DNA of 13,230 nt from assembly GCA_023438325.1 (NCBI GenBank), contig JAEXRB010000013.1, forward strand, positions 1 through 13,230, written 5' to 3'. Positions within the stretch are counted from its first letter, which is position 1. Each line of letters opens with the position of its first letter. The notes under the pieces are model-generated. The model was not told the DNA's origin and made no database searches. It saw nothing but the letters and a program-made list of their open reading frames with translations. Both the position numbers and the translations under genes were made by a program. Shown one piece after another: positions 1 to 7,180 of this stretch. This stretch comes from Pseudomonadota bacterium (GTDB taxonomy: Bacteria; Pseudomonadota; Gammaproteobacteria; Xanthomonadales; Xanthomonadaceae).

Positions 1-346
1 CCTCGAATCGGGGCTGCAGGTCTTCGAGCACCTGCGGCGGCAACAGGTGCCGGGCGTGTTGTTGAAGGATGAGGAAGGTAAGCGCCACCGATGGCTCCAT
101 GACAGGCAGGAACACGTCGGCAGCACCCGCCACCCAGTGCCAGCCGGCGGGCTTGGCGCCATCTGACTCAATGGAAAACAGTTCGGCCAACTTTTCCAGA
201 TCGCGCTGCACCGTGCGCAACGTGGTGACAAAACCCTGCGCATCGAGTTCGCGCTGCAACTCGCGCACTGATTTCTTACGCTGGCGCGGAACCAGCCGGA
301 GCAACTGGATCAAACGCAGGCTGGTGTCGCTGGAGGAATGACCCAT
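1..346 (-). CDS. WYL-type HTH transcriptional regulator, N-terminal part (cut by window edge)
   Basis: Reading the complement from an ATG at 346 gives 115 codons without a stop, running off the left edge. The start reads MGHSSSDTSLRLIQLLRLVP, followed by a helix-turn-helix-like stretch (SVRELQRELDAQGF, then TTLRTVQRDLEKLAELF, residues about 26-57). The segment DGAKPAGWHW (about 62-71) and the hydrophobic MEPSVALTFLILQQH follow. This order is typical of DeoR-like HTH proteins with a C-terminal WYL ligand-binding domain; the WYL part itself would lie outside the window. Such proteins are DNA-binding regulators that sense small molecules or nucleic acids. The gene is divergent from the thr operon and nothing links the two. 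The ATG at 346 is the first in frame and fits the usual N-terminus, but no clear Shine-Dalgarno precedes it. Family assignment is fairly sure; the target is unknown. Confidence 0.8.
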   Translation of the reverse strand, partial: MGHSSSDTSLRLIQLLRLVPRQRKKSVRELQRELDAQGFVTTLRTVQRDLEKLAELFSIESDGAKPAGWHWVAGAADVFLPVMEPSVALTFLILQQHARHLLPPQVLEDLQPRFE

Positions 347-585
347 GGCAGTAGCAGGCTCAAGGCAAACGGCATGGTCATCGCGGGCGTGAGTGCCAAG
401 AAAACCCAGACAACCGAAATCCCATCATCAGATTTCCCTGCGACAGGCGATGTCGTATTCAGGCCTGTCACTCGCTGCGCCCTCGGCGCGACGAAGCAGG
501 CAACCTTGCCCGCATTCCCACCCGAATCCGTCCAATCCCGAGTGACTGCTTGACAGCCGCCCGCCCAACGTGGCCTGCTTGCGCC
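347..585. other. Divergent intergenic region between WYL regulator and thr leader
   Basis: This stretch separates the divergent regulator from the thr leader and must hold the promoters of both. I found no convincing protein gene in it. A plus-strand open frame at 338-553 has no ribosome binding site and no family resemblance. The only consensus-like promoter element is TTGACA at 550-555, and the -10 region behind it is poor. Confidence 0.5.
550..555 (+). promoter_or_regulatory. Possible -35 element for the thr operon
   Basis: A perfect TTGACA lies 30 bases before the leader-peptide ATG. At 17-19 bases downstream the sequence is only gcctgc to ctgctt, a poor -10. A start site about 7 bases further on would leave almost no untranslated leader before the ATG at 586. 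The hexamer may therefore be chance, or the leader peptide may start leaderless. Confidence 0.25.
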
Positions 586-657
586 ATGTTGCTGCGCACC
601 ACGACCATGACCATGACGATTACCACTCCATCCGGGGTGCGTCCGGTCGTGTGCTGA
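586..657 (+). CDS. thrL: thr operon leader peptide (23 aa, Thr-rich)
   Basis: An ATG at 586 opens a 23-codon frame ending in TGA at 655-657. The middle reads TTTMTMTITT, giving seven Thr codons and one Ile codon in ten positions, and the tail is PSGVRPVVC. It stands 96 bases before thrA. In E. coli a leader peptide packed with Thr and Ile codons controls thrABC: scarce charged tRNA stalls the ribosome and changes the RNA fold downstream. The same layout is seen here, including a strong hairpin between the end of the leader frame and the RNA after its stop. The sequence differs from E. coli thrL apart from the Thr/Ile run. No clear Shine-Dalgarno precedes the ATG, so initiation may be weak or leaderless. 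In-frame ATGs at 607 and 613 are possible but less likely starts, as they drop three Thr codons. Confidence 0.82.
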   Translation: MLLRTTTMTMTITTPSGVRPVVC

Positions 658-750
658 AGAAGATACGAACCCGGCTCCGCACCCCGACGAGGATGCGGGG
701 CGCGTAGCGAACCCATCCAACGCGGAAGCGGGCCACCACTCACGAGGCCC
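633..750 (+). promoter_or_regulatory. Threonine attenuator: competing RNA hairpins between leader and thrA
   Basis: Several pairings compete. (a) CGGGGTGCG at 633-641 pairs perfectly with CGCACCCCG at 678-686, extended by CCGG 643-646 with 671-674; the leader stop codon lies in the loop. (b) GCTCCGCA 674-681 pairs with TGCGGGGC 694-701, with one G-U. (c) CCCG 670-673 and TCCGC 676-680 can pair with CGGG 729-732 and GCGGA 722-726. (d) GGGCC 730-734 pairs with GGCCC 746-750, burying half of the GAGG Shine-Dalgarno (744-747) of thrA. Pairings a, b and c share bases, as do c and d. No run of T follows any hairpin, so control may act on translation start of thrA more than on transcription termination. 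Pairings were worked out by eye without energy calculation. Confidence 0.6.
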
Positions 751-753
751 CTG

Positions 754-3252
754 ATGAACGCGCTCCCTGTTGCCGAATCCGAAGTCGCCGCCAAACCTGC
801 CGACGCTGTTGTCGCGCACAAGTTCGGTGGATCCAGCGTGGCCGATGCAGCGCGCTATCGCCATGTGGCGCAACTGCTCGGCGAGCGCGACGATCCGGTG
901 CAAGTGACGGTGGTTTCGGCGATGAAGGGCGTCACCGATGCGCTGATTGCGCTGGCCGATGCGGCTGCCAGGAACGAGAGCTGGCCGGCGCAACATGCGG
1001 CACTGCACGAAAAACACCGCGCCACCGCGCGCGAACTGCTGGGCGAACACGCCGCGCTCACGCTTGTCTGGCTGGACGCACAATTCCAGGAACTTTCCGC
1101 CATTCTCGCCGCGCTCGCCTTGCTCGGCCCTTCCGGCGCGGCGGCGAAAGAGCGCGTGCACGGATTGGGTGAAGTCTGGTCGGCGCGGCTGCTGGCCGAT
1201 GCGATGCGGGCTTCGGGTGAAGACGCCATCTCGCTGGATGCGCGCGATGTACTGGTGATCGGCCGCAATGATCTGGGCGTGGCCGTGGATTGGGACAGCA
1301 GCGCGGCGCGGCTGGCGCAGTGGCGTGCGAAGCATCCGCACAAACGCATCGTGGTCACGGGGTTTGTCGCACGCGATGCCGATGGCGTGGCCACCACGCT
1401 CGGGCGCAACGGCAGCGATTTTTCCGGCGCCATCTTCGCGGCATTGTTCTGCGCCTGCGAACTGCACATATGGACCGATGTGGATGGCGTGCTCTCGGCC
1501 GATCCGCGCGTGGTGCCCGATGCGGTGTTCCTGCCGCGCATTTCCTACGACGAAGCCTGCGAACTGGCCTACTTCGGCGCCAAGGTCATCCACCCGCAGA
1601 CGATGGCTCCGGCGATCGCACGCAATCTGCCGATCCTGATCCGCAACAGTTTCAACCCCGGCCATCCCGGCACGCGCATCGATGCACGCGGCGATGAAGG
1701 CAGTGCTTCGCCCGCCAAAGGTTTGTCGCTGGCCTCCCATCTCGCGCTCCTGAACGTGGAAGGCAGCGGCATGATCGGCGTGCCCGGCACCGCCGAGCGC
1801 GTGTTCGCCACGCTGCACGATGCCAATGTCTCGGTGGTGATGATCTCGCAGGGTTCTTCGGAACATTCGATCTGTTGCGTGGTGCGCGAGGCGCAGGCAC
1901 ACACCGGGAAAATCGCACTGGAACGGGCTTTTGCGCAGGAACTGGCGCAAGGCCAGATCCAGAAGGTCACACTGGAAACCGGTATCAGCGTGCTCGCCGC
2001 CGTGGGTGATGGCATGGCCGGGCGGCCCGGCGTGGCGGCACGTTTCCTGAGCACGCTGGCGCGCGCACGCGTGAACCTGCGCGCCATCGCGCAGGGCGCT
2101 TCGGAGCGCAACATTTCCGTGGCCATTGCCAGCATCGATGAGTCCAAGGCGCTGCGCGCCGCGCATGCCGGTTTCTGGCTCTCACCACAGACCATTTCCG
2201 TGGGCGTGATCGGCCCCGGCAAGGTCGGCGCGGCCTTGCTCGATCAACTCGCCCGCACCGCTCCGCAATTGCTGCGTGATGCCAATCTCGACCTCCGCCT
2301 TCGCGCCATCGCATCCAGCCGCAGCATGTGGCTGGGCGAGCATGATGCGAACTGGCGCGAGCGCTGGTCGGAGGCGGTAGCGGTGGATCTGGATGCCTTC
2401 GTCGACCACGTCCACGCCACGCATTTGCCGCACGCTGTGATCATCGATTGCAGCGCCAATCCGGACGTGGCCGAACGTTATGCCCAATGGCTGGAATCGG
2501 GCATCCACGTGATCACGCCGAACAAGCAGGCCGGTTCCGGCCCGATCGAGCGCTATCACCGCATCAAACGCGCGGCATGGACCGGCGGTACGCGCTTCCG
2601 CTACGAAGCCACCGTCGGCGCCGGCCTGCCGGTGATCCAGACCTTGCGCGACCTGATTTCCACCGGCGATGAGCTGCACTCCATCGAAGGCATCTTCTCC
2701 GGCACCTTGGCGTGGTTGTTCAACAAGTACGACGGCCACCAGCCGTTCTCGGCCTTGGTGCGCGAGGCGCACGCGCTCGGCTACACCGAACCGGATGCGC
2801 GCGATGATCTGTCCGGCACCGATGTGGCGCGCAAGCTGGTGATTCTGGCGCGAGAAGCCGGGCGCGAATTGAGCCTTTCCGATGTCGAAGTGGAATCGCT
2901 GATTCCCGCCGGGCTGGAATCCGGCAGCGCCGAAGACTTCCTTGCCGGCCTGCCCATGCACGACGCCGCGATGCAGGCGCGCTTCGACAGCGCCCGCGCC
3001 AGCGGCCAGGTGTTGCGCTATGTCGCCAGCCTCAGCCGCGACGGACGTGCGCGTGTCAGCTTGCAGGCGCTGCCGGAAAGCCACGCCTTCGCGCATCTCA
3101 AGCTCACCGACAACGTGGTGCAGTTCACCACGCAGCGCTATTGCGACAACGCCATGGTGGTGCAAGGCCCGGGCGCCGGGCCGGAAGTCACCGCCGCCGG
3201 CGTGTTCTCCGATCTGCTGCGGGTGGCGGCAGCCCTGGGCGCCAGAGTCTGA
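754..3252 (+). CDS. thrA: Bifunctional aspartokinase / homoserine dehydrogenase I
   Basis: The 832-residue protein catalyses two steps from aspartate to threonine: ATP-dependent phosphorylation of aspartate, and NAD(P)H reduction of aspartate semialdehyde to homoserine. The kinase domain begins with KFGGSS (23-28) and contains GRNGSDFSG (about 217-225) and TDVDGVLSADPR (241-252). Two ACT-like regulatory segments follow (about 333-400 and 412-475), the usual site of threonine feedback. The dehydrogenase part has a Rossmann loop GVIGPGKVG (484-492), TPNKQAG with Lys591, EATVGAGLPVIQ (Gly622-Gly624) and EPDARDDLSGTDVARK (679-694). Length is close to the about 820 residues of E. coli ThrA and all core motifs are present, so both activities are expected. 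The start follows GAGG by 6 bases. A 57-base gap separates it from thrB. Expression is probably set by the leader peptide at 586-657. Confidence 0.97.
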   Translation: MNALPVAESEVAAKPADAVVAHKFGGSSVADAARYRHVAQLLGERDDPVQVTVVSAMKGVTDALIALADAAARNESWPAQHAALHEKHRATARELLGEHAALTLVWLDAQFQELSAILAALALLGPSGAAAKERVHGLGEVWSARLLADAMRASGEDAISLDARDVLVIGRNDLGVAVDWDSSAARLAQWRAKHPHKRIVVTGFVARDADGVATTLGRNGSDFSGAIFAALFCACELHIWTDVDGVLSADPRVVPDAVFLPRISYDEACELAYFGAKVIHPQTMAPAIARNLPILIRNSFNPGHPGTRIDARGDEGSASPAKGLSLASHLALLNVEGSGMIGVPGTAERVFATLHDANVSVVMISQGSSEHSICCVVREAQAHTGKIALERAFAQELAQGQIQKVTLETGISVLAAVGDGMAGRPGVAARFLSTLARARVNLRAIAQGASERNISVAIASIDESKALRAAHAGFWLSPQTISVGVIGPGKVGAALLDQLARTAPQLLRDANLDLRLRAIASSRSMWLGEHDANWRERWSEAVAVDLDAFVDHVHATHLPHAVIIDCSANPDVAERYAQWLESGIHVITPNKQAGSGPIERYHRIKRAAWTGGTRFRYEATVGAGLPVIQTLRDLISTGDELHSIEGIFSGTLAWLFNKYDGHQPFSALVREAHALGYTEPDARDDLSGTDVARKLVILAREAGRELSLSDVEVESLIPAGLESGSAEDFLAGLPMHDAAMQARFDSARASGQVLRYVASLSRDGRARVSLQALPESHAFAHLKLTDNVVQFTTQRYCDNAMVVQGPGAGPEVTAAGVFSDLLRVAAALGARV

Positions 3253-3262
3253 GCTCCACATC

Positions 3263-3313
3263 ATGCCCGGTATGCTTGCCGATCCCGTTCCATCCAGCGA
3301 ATTTCCTGCATGA
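3263..3313 (+). CDS. Possible 16-codon mini-ORF coupling thrA to thrB (speculative)
   Basis: The thrA-thrB gap contains an ATG at 3263 opening a 16-codon frame (MPGMLADPVPSSEFPA). Its TGA at 3311-3313 overlaps the thrB ATG at 3310 in an ATGA arrangement. No clear Shine-Dalgarno precedes the mini-ORF or thrB. It could deliver ribosomes to thrB by translational coupling, or be chance. The peptide resembles nothing I know. Confidence 0.2.
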   Translation: MPGMLADPVPSSEFPA

Positions 3314-4233
3314 GCTTGAGCACCGCCACCGCGTTTTCTCCCGCCAGCGTCGGCAACGCCTGCGTCGGCTTCGACCTGCTCGGCCACAGCTTCGCCGGCG
3401 CCGGCGACCGGGTGACGACACGTCGCATCGATGCGCCTTGCGTGCGCATCCGCGCTATCGGCGGCCTCGATCTGGCCCTGCCACTGGATGCCGAGCGCAA
3501 CACCGCCGGCCAGGCTTTGATCGCGCTGCGCAAGGCGCTCCACTTGCCGTTCGGTTTTGAAATCGAGATCGAAAAAGGCATTCCGCTTGGTTCGGGCATG
3601 GGCGGTTCGGCGGCATCGTGCGTGGCCGCTCTGGTCGCCGCGAATGCGCTGCTGGATGAGCCGCTGTCGCGCGAGGCGCTGTATCCCTTCGCGCTCGATG
3701 GCGAATCGGTGGCGAGCGGTTCGCGCCATGGCGACAACGTCGGCCCGATGCTGCTCGGCGGCCTGGTGCTCACCACCGCCGAACGCATGGTGAAAATCGA
3801 TGTGCCCGATGCATGGCATTGCGTGCTGGTGCACCCGGAGCAAGTGCTGGAAACCCGCCGCGCCCGCGAGGCGCTGCGCGGCGACTACGCGCTTGGCCAG
3901 TTTGTTTCCCAATCGGCCAATCTCGCGCAGGTCTTGATCGGCTGCATGCGCGGCGACGAGGCACTGTTACGCGCCGGCTTTGTCGATGTGCTGGTGGAAC
4001 CGCGCCGCGCGCCGCTGATTCCCGGTTTCGCGCAGGTGAAGCAGGCGGCGCTGGATGCCGGCGCATTCGGTGCGAGCATTTCCGGCGCCGGGCCGAGCGT
4101 GTTCGCATGGTTTGCAACCAAGCCCGAGGCCGAAGCTGCCGCCGGGCCGATGCAGGCAGCGTTTGCCGCGGCGGGATTTTCCAGTCAATCGTATGTCTCG
4201 CCGGTCGCCGGGCCGCGCGCGGAGGTGCTGTGA
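3310..4233 (+). CDS. thrB: Homoserine kinase (GHMP family)
   Basis: This 307-residue enzyme phosphorylates homoserine with ATP to O-phosphohomoserine, the substrate of ThrC. The N-terminal region TAFSPASVGNACVGFDLLG is the substrate-side motif of ThrB-type GHMP kinases. The glycine-rich ATP loop PLGSGMGGSAAS occupies residues 92-103. The third conserved motif, SGAGPSVFAW, starts at residue 258. Length matches the E. coli enzyme (about 310). It is the middle gene of the operon; its TGA (4231-4233) shares one base with the thrC ATG, so translation of the two is probably coupled. The ATG at 3310 has no strong ribosome binding site, but it sits at the expected N-terminus of the family and no better start lies nearby. 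Confidence 0.96.
   Translation: MSLSTATAFSPASVGNACVGFDLLGHSFAGAGDRVTTRRIDAPCVRIRAIGGLDLALPLDAERNTAGQALIALRKALHLPFGFEIEIEKGIPLGSGMGGSAASCVAALVAANALLDEPLSREALYPFALDGESVASGSRHGDNVGPMLLGGLVLTTAERMVKIDVPDAWHCVLVHPEQVLETRRAREALRGDYALGQFVSQSANLAQVLIGCMRGDEALLRAGFVDVLVEPRRAPLIPGFAQVKQAALDAGAFGASISGAGPSVFAWFATKPEAEAAAGPMQAAFAAAGFSSQSYVSPVAGPRAEVL
4221..4225 (+). promoter_or_regulatory. Strong Shine-Dalgarno of thrC inside the end of thrB
   Basis: GGAGG lies 7 bases before the thrC ATG at 4233, within the last codons of thrB. It fixes the thrC start and rules out the much longer open frame that reads back into thrB from 3813. Confidence 0.75.
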
Positions 4234-5516
4234 TGCGTTTTGTTTCCACTCGCGGCCAAGCCGCTGCCGCCACGTTGTCCGAGGCCATCGCCGCAGGCTT
4301 GGCACCCGATGGCGGGCTGTACGTGCCGGAAAGTCTGCCGACGCTTTCGCCCGCGGATTTCAACGGCAAAACCAACCTGCCCGACATCGCCGCGACGCTG
4401 CTGCGCCCGTTTTTTGCAGGCGATGCACTGGCGCCGGAGCTGGATGCCATCTGCGCCGAAGCTTTCGACTTTCCCGCACCAGTGCGCGATCTGGGCGACG
4501 GCACGTTTCTGCTTGAGCTGTTCCACGGCCCCACCGCCGCGTTCAAGGATTTCGGCGCGCGCTTCCTCGCCTCGTGCCTGACACGCCTGCGCGCCGGAGC
4601 GGAAAAGCCACTGACGATCATCGTGGCCACCTCCGGCGATACCGGTGCGGCGGTCGGCGGCGCGTTCCACGGCACTCCCAACCTGCGCGTGGTGATCCTG
4701 TATCCCGATGGCCGGGTTTCACCGCGTCAGGCGCATCAACTCGGCGCCTTCGGCGACAACGTGCATGCGCTGCGTGTGGCCGGCAGTTTTGATGACTGTC
4801 AGGCACTGGTGAAACGTGCCCTCAACGATGCCGAGCTGCAAACCCGCCTACCGCTGAGTTCGGCCAATAGCATCAGCCTCGGGCGGCTGCTGCCGCAGAT
4901 GAGTTATTACGCGAAAGCTGCGCTGGACCATTTCCGCGCACACGGCGAAAAACTCAATTTCGCCATCCCCACCGGCAACCTCGGCAACGCGCTGGCCTGC
5001 ATCCTGGCGCGCCGCATGGGTCTGCCGATTGGCGAGATTTTGCTCGCCACCAATGCCAACGACGTACTGCCGGTGTTCTTCGACGGCGGCGATTACACCC
5101 CGCAAGCCAGCATCGCCACGCTCGCCAACGCCATGGACGTGGGTGCGCCCAGCAATTTCGAACGTCTGCGCTGGTTGTATCCGAATGATGAGGAACTACG
5201 CGAATCCTTCCGCGCCATCAGCGTGAACGATGCGGAAATTGAAGCCACCATCCAGGATGTCTGGGATCGCCACCTGTTCGCCATCTGCCCGCACACCGCC
5301 ACGGCAGTTTTTGCGCTCGATAGTCTGGCGCTGGACGGCAGCTGGGCCGTCGCCGCCACCGCGCATCCAGCCAAGTTCGAAAGCATCGTGGAACCTCTCG
5401 TCGGCGCGCACGTGCCGCCCCCGCCGGCGTTGGCCGAACTGTTGCAGCGCCCGGCTCACGCCGACCCGGTCCCCGCCGATTACGACGCCTTCGTCGCCGA
5501 ACTGCGGCGCGAGTAA
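4233..5516 (+). CDS. thrC: Threonine synthase (PLP-dependent)
   Basis: The 427-residue protein converts O-phosphohomoserine to threonine and phosphate with pyridoxal phosphate. The N-terminus MRFVSTRGQAAAATLSEAI and APDGGLYVPESLP are typical of the short bacterial ThrC class. The cofactor lysine is Lys105 in HGPTAAFKDFGARF. The phosphate-binding signatures ATSGDTGAAV and GNLGNA (248-253) follow. Length is almost that of E. coli ThrC (428). It is the last gene of the operon, overlapping thrB by one base with a strong Shine-Dalgarno. Its TAA at 5514-5516 is 3 bases from the stop of the convergent lipocalin gene, so the two transcription units meet there. Nothing is missing and identity is near certain. 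Confidence 0.97.
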   Translation: MRFVSTRGQAAAATLSEAIAAGLAPDGGLYVPESLPTLSPADFNGKTNLPDIAATLLRPFFAGDALAPELDAICAEAFDFPAPVRDLGDGTFLLELFHGPTAAFKDFGARFLASCLTRLRAGAEKPLTIIVATSGDTGAAVGGAFHGTPNLRVVILYPDGRVSPRQAHQLGAFGDNVHALRVAGSFDDCQALVKRALNDAELQTRLPLSSANSISLGRLLPQMSYYAKAALDHFRAHGEKLNFAIPTGNLGNALACILARRMGLPIGEILLATNANDVLPVFFDGGDYTPQASIATLANAMDVGAPSNFERLRWLYPNDEELRESFRAISVNDAEIEATIQDVWDRHLFAICPHTATAVFALDSLALDGSWAVAATAHPAKFESIVEPLVGAHVPPPPALAELLQRPAHADPVPADYDAFVAELRRE

Positions 5517-5526
5517 GACTCAGCGC
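5507..5526. terminator. Hairpin spanning the convergent stops of thrC and the lipocalin gene
   Basis: GCGCGAGT (5507-5514) pairs with ACTC (5518-5521) and GCGC (5523-5526), with one bulged A at 5522 and loop AAG. The stem overlaps the thrC TAA and the lipocalin TGA and could form in transcripts from both directions. It has no U-tract, so use as a bidirectional terminator is only possible, not shown. Confidence 0.3.
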
Positions 5527-6083
5527 GGCGGCAGCGGCGGCCGGTCGTTGCGCACTTCCGGCCACTGCTGGGGCACCTTTCGCACCGACTCGCGCGCATA
5601 GCCGATGTCCACCAGGGCCTGCACCAGCGCCTCGTACTCGACGTCATCGATCTGCGGCGTGCGCGCCATGATCCAGGCGTAATCGCGCTTGCTGCGCGCC
5701 ACGATGGTGGCGCGATAGTCCGGATCCAGATGCACGATCACGAACTCGGCCTTGACCGGCCAGACGAAACGCATGCCCCAGACCGCATTGCCGGTGCTGG
5801 GCCGCACGAAACCCACCGGACGCATGGTTTCCAGTGGCGCATCGAAACCGCCTTCGCGGAAACGGAAGGTGGTCTGCACCCGGCCCTTGGCATCGAGCGC
5901 ATAGCTTTCCACTGCATTGAACGCCTCGCGCTCGGCACGGCTGGGCACATGCGCGATGACGTACCAATCGCCCATGTAGCGCTCGATATCCACATGCGCC
6001 ACCGGCGTCACCGTCGGCGGCTGATGCGCACAGCCGGCAAGCGCGGCCACGGCCATGCCGGTGATCGCCACGAGCCGGCTCAT
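5520..6083 (-). CDS. Lipocalin family lipoprotein (Blc-like)
   Basis: The 187-residue protein starts with a lipoprotein signal (MSRLVAITGMAVAALAGC; lipobox LAGC with Cys18), so it should be lipid-anchored in the envelope. The lipocalin signature follows as VDIERYMGDWYVIAHVP (31-47, Gly38-x-Trp40). The C-terminal part has VWGMRFVWPVKAEFVIVHLD, then the YAWIMARTP segment (135-143) typical of bacterial Blc proteins. Blc-like lipocalins bind fatty acids or lysophospholipids at the outer membrane. Here it is the last gene of an operon of acyl-chain-modifying enzymes, and its ATG overlaps the stop of the upstream methyltransferase as ATGA (6080-6083). A role in carrying or salvaging the modified lipid is inferred from context only. 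The start is fixed by the lipoprotein signal; a much longer frame reading from 7046 is a shadow of the methyltransferase. Confidence 0.92.
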   Translation of the reverse strand: MSRLVAITGMAVAALAGCAHQPPTVTPVAHVDIERYMGDWYVIAHVPSRAEREAFNAVESYALDAKGRVQTTFRFREGGFDAPLETMRPVGFVRPSTGNAVWGMRFVWPVKAEFVIVHLDPDYRATIVARSKRDYAWIMARTPQIDDVEYEALVQALVDIGYARESVRKVPQQWPEVRNDRPPLPPR

Positions 6084-7180
6084 CGCCCACCCGCCTTGGC
6101 GAAACGGTAGTGCGCCACCAACCACTGCTGCCCGCCGGCATAGCCGAACAGCTCGGCGCAGGCCATCCAGAACATGCGCCAGCGCTGGAACCACAGCGCC
6201 GCCGTCGCGCCGTAGGCCGGTATCAGCACCTGCATCAGCGCATCGCGGCTCGCGTCCTGGCGTTGCAACCAGTGGTTGGCGGTGCGCTGGTAGTGGCGGC
6301 CATCCAGCAGCCAACGTTCCTCCAGCGCCAGGTCGCGCTGGAAGAACGCCAGCGTGTCGGCCGAGGGCATCAGGCCTCCGGTGAAGAAATGCCGGCCCAT
6401 CCAGTTGTCGTCGCCAGCGGTTTCGAACGGATACAGCGCGGTACGGTGGCAGAAGATGTGCACGAACAGTTGCCCGTGCGGGCGCAGCCAGCCGGCGATG
6501 CGCGAGAGCAACGTCTCGTAGTTTCGTACGTGCTCGAACATCTCGATCGACACGCAGCGGTCGAAACGCTCCGCCTCCAGTTCCAGCCGATTCACGTCGC
6601 AGGTCAGCACGCGTACGTTGCGAAGGCCGCGTTCGGCACAGCGCGACAGGATGAACTCGCGCTGCGGGCGGGAGTTGGATACCGCCGTGATGTGCGCATT
6701 CGGGTAGCGCTGCGCCATCCACAGCGTCAGCGATCCCCAGCCGCAGCCCAGCTCGAGGATGTCCTGGCCATCGGCCAGCCCGGCGCGCTCGCCATACAGC
6801 GCCAGCATCGCTTCCTCGGCCTGCGCCAGGGTTTCGTCGCCGTTCGGGTAGAGGCAGCAGGAATACTTCAGCCTTGGGCCGAGACACTGCTGGAAAAAAG
6901 CCGGCGGCAGCTCGTAATGCTGTCGGTTGGCCGCATCGGGGTGGATCGCCACCGGACTGTCGCGCAATGCCGCCAACTGCCGCAGGAAGCGAGCGGACTG
7001 CGCCTCGATGCCGCCGCCCGCCTCTTCGCGCAGGCGCTGCGCGCACAGGCGTCGGATGCCCAGGCGCAACAGGGCATCGGGTACCAGGCCGCGCTCGGCC
7101 AGGCCGAGCAGGCCGGGCGCGGCGCGGTCGATGGGCAAGGCGTCCAGCGTGTGTGCCGGCAGGTCGTTGGCGGTACTCAT
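6080..7180 (-). CDS. CFA-synthase superfamily methyltransferase, coclaurine-N-methyltransferase-like branch
   Basis: The 366-residue protein is an S-adenosylmethionine-dependent methyltransferase. The SAM loop ILELGCGWGS is at 141-150. Before it lies HYELPPAFFQQCLGPRLKYS (88-107), and after it SIEMFEHVRNYETLL (211-225), LFVHIFCHRT and DDNWMGRHFFTGG. These motifs recall the branch containing plant coclaurine N-methyltransferases. Compared with E. coli Cfa it keeps all four side chains that I could compare at the bicarbonate site: Cys108, Glu216, His241 and Tyr297. The N-terminal domain is shorter than in Cfa. The substrate is unknown; an unsaturated acyl chain is plausible from the operon. The ATG at 7180 is preceded by GAGGA at good spacing and overlaps the DUF1295 stop as ATGA. 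Frames extending to 7393 have no such signal. Confidence 0.88.
   Translation of the reverse strand: MSTANDLPAHTLDALPIDRAAPGLLGLAERGLVPDALLRLGIRRLCAQRLREEAGGGIEAQSARFLRQLAALRDSPVAIHPDAANRQHYELPPAFFQQCLGPRLKYSCCLYPNGDETLAQAEEAMLALYGERAGLADGQDILELGCGWGSLTLWMAQRYPNAHITAVSNSRPQREFILSRCAERGLRNVRVLTCDVNRLELEAERFDRCVSIEMFEHVRNYETLLSRIAGWLRPHGQLFVHIFCHRTALYPFETAGDDNWMGRHFFTGGLMPSADTLAFFQRDLALEERWLLDGRHYQRTANHWLQRQDASRDALMQVLIPAYGATAALWFQRWRMFWMACAELFGYAGGQQWLVAHYRFAKAGGR

Noticed and set aside
338..553. 71-codon plus-strand frame in the intergenic region
   Set aside because: It has no ribosome binding site and no family resemblance, and it overlaps the start of the WYL regulator gene on the other strand.
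604..617. Short tandem repeat (ACCATG twice) in the leader
   Set aside because: It is explained by Thr-Met codons of the leader peptide and not by a microsatellite or binding-site array.
310..2166. 618-codon minus-strand open frame across the leader region and thrA
   Set aside because: It lies antisense to thrA, whose motifs are unmistakable. Its product is a low-complexity His/Arg/Gly-rich chain without domains, an effect of GC-rich codon bias.
2182..3912. 576-codon minus-strand open frame antisense to thrA and thrB
   Set aside because: It is a shadow frame opposite clear coding sequence, with no recognisable domain and no ribosome binding site noted.
3813..4232. Possible long N-terminal extension of thrC into thrB
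   Set aside because: The thrC start is fixed by GGAGG and by the family N-terminus at 4233. The extension is a shifted reading of thrB.
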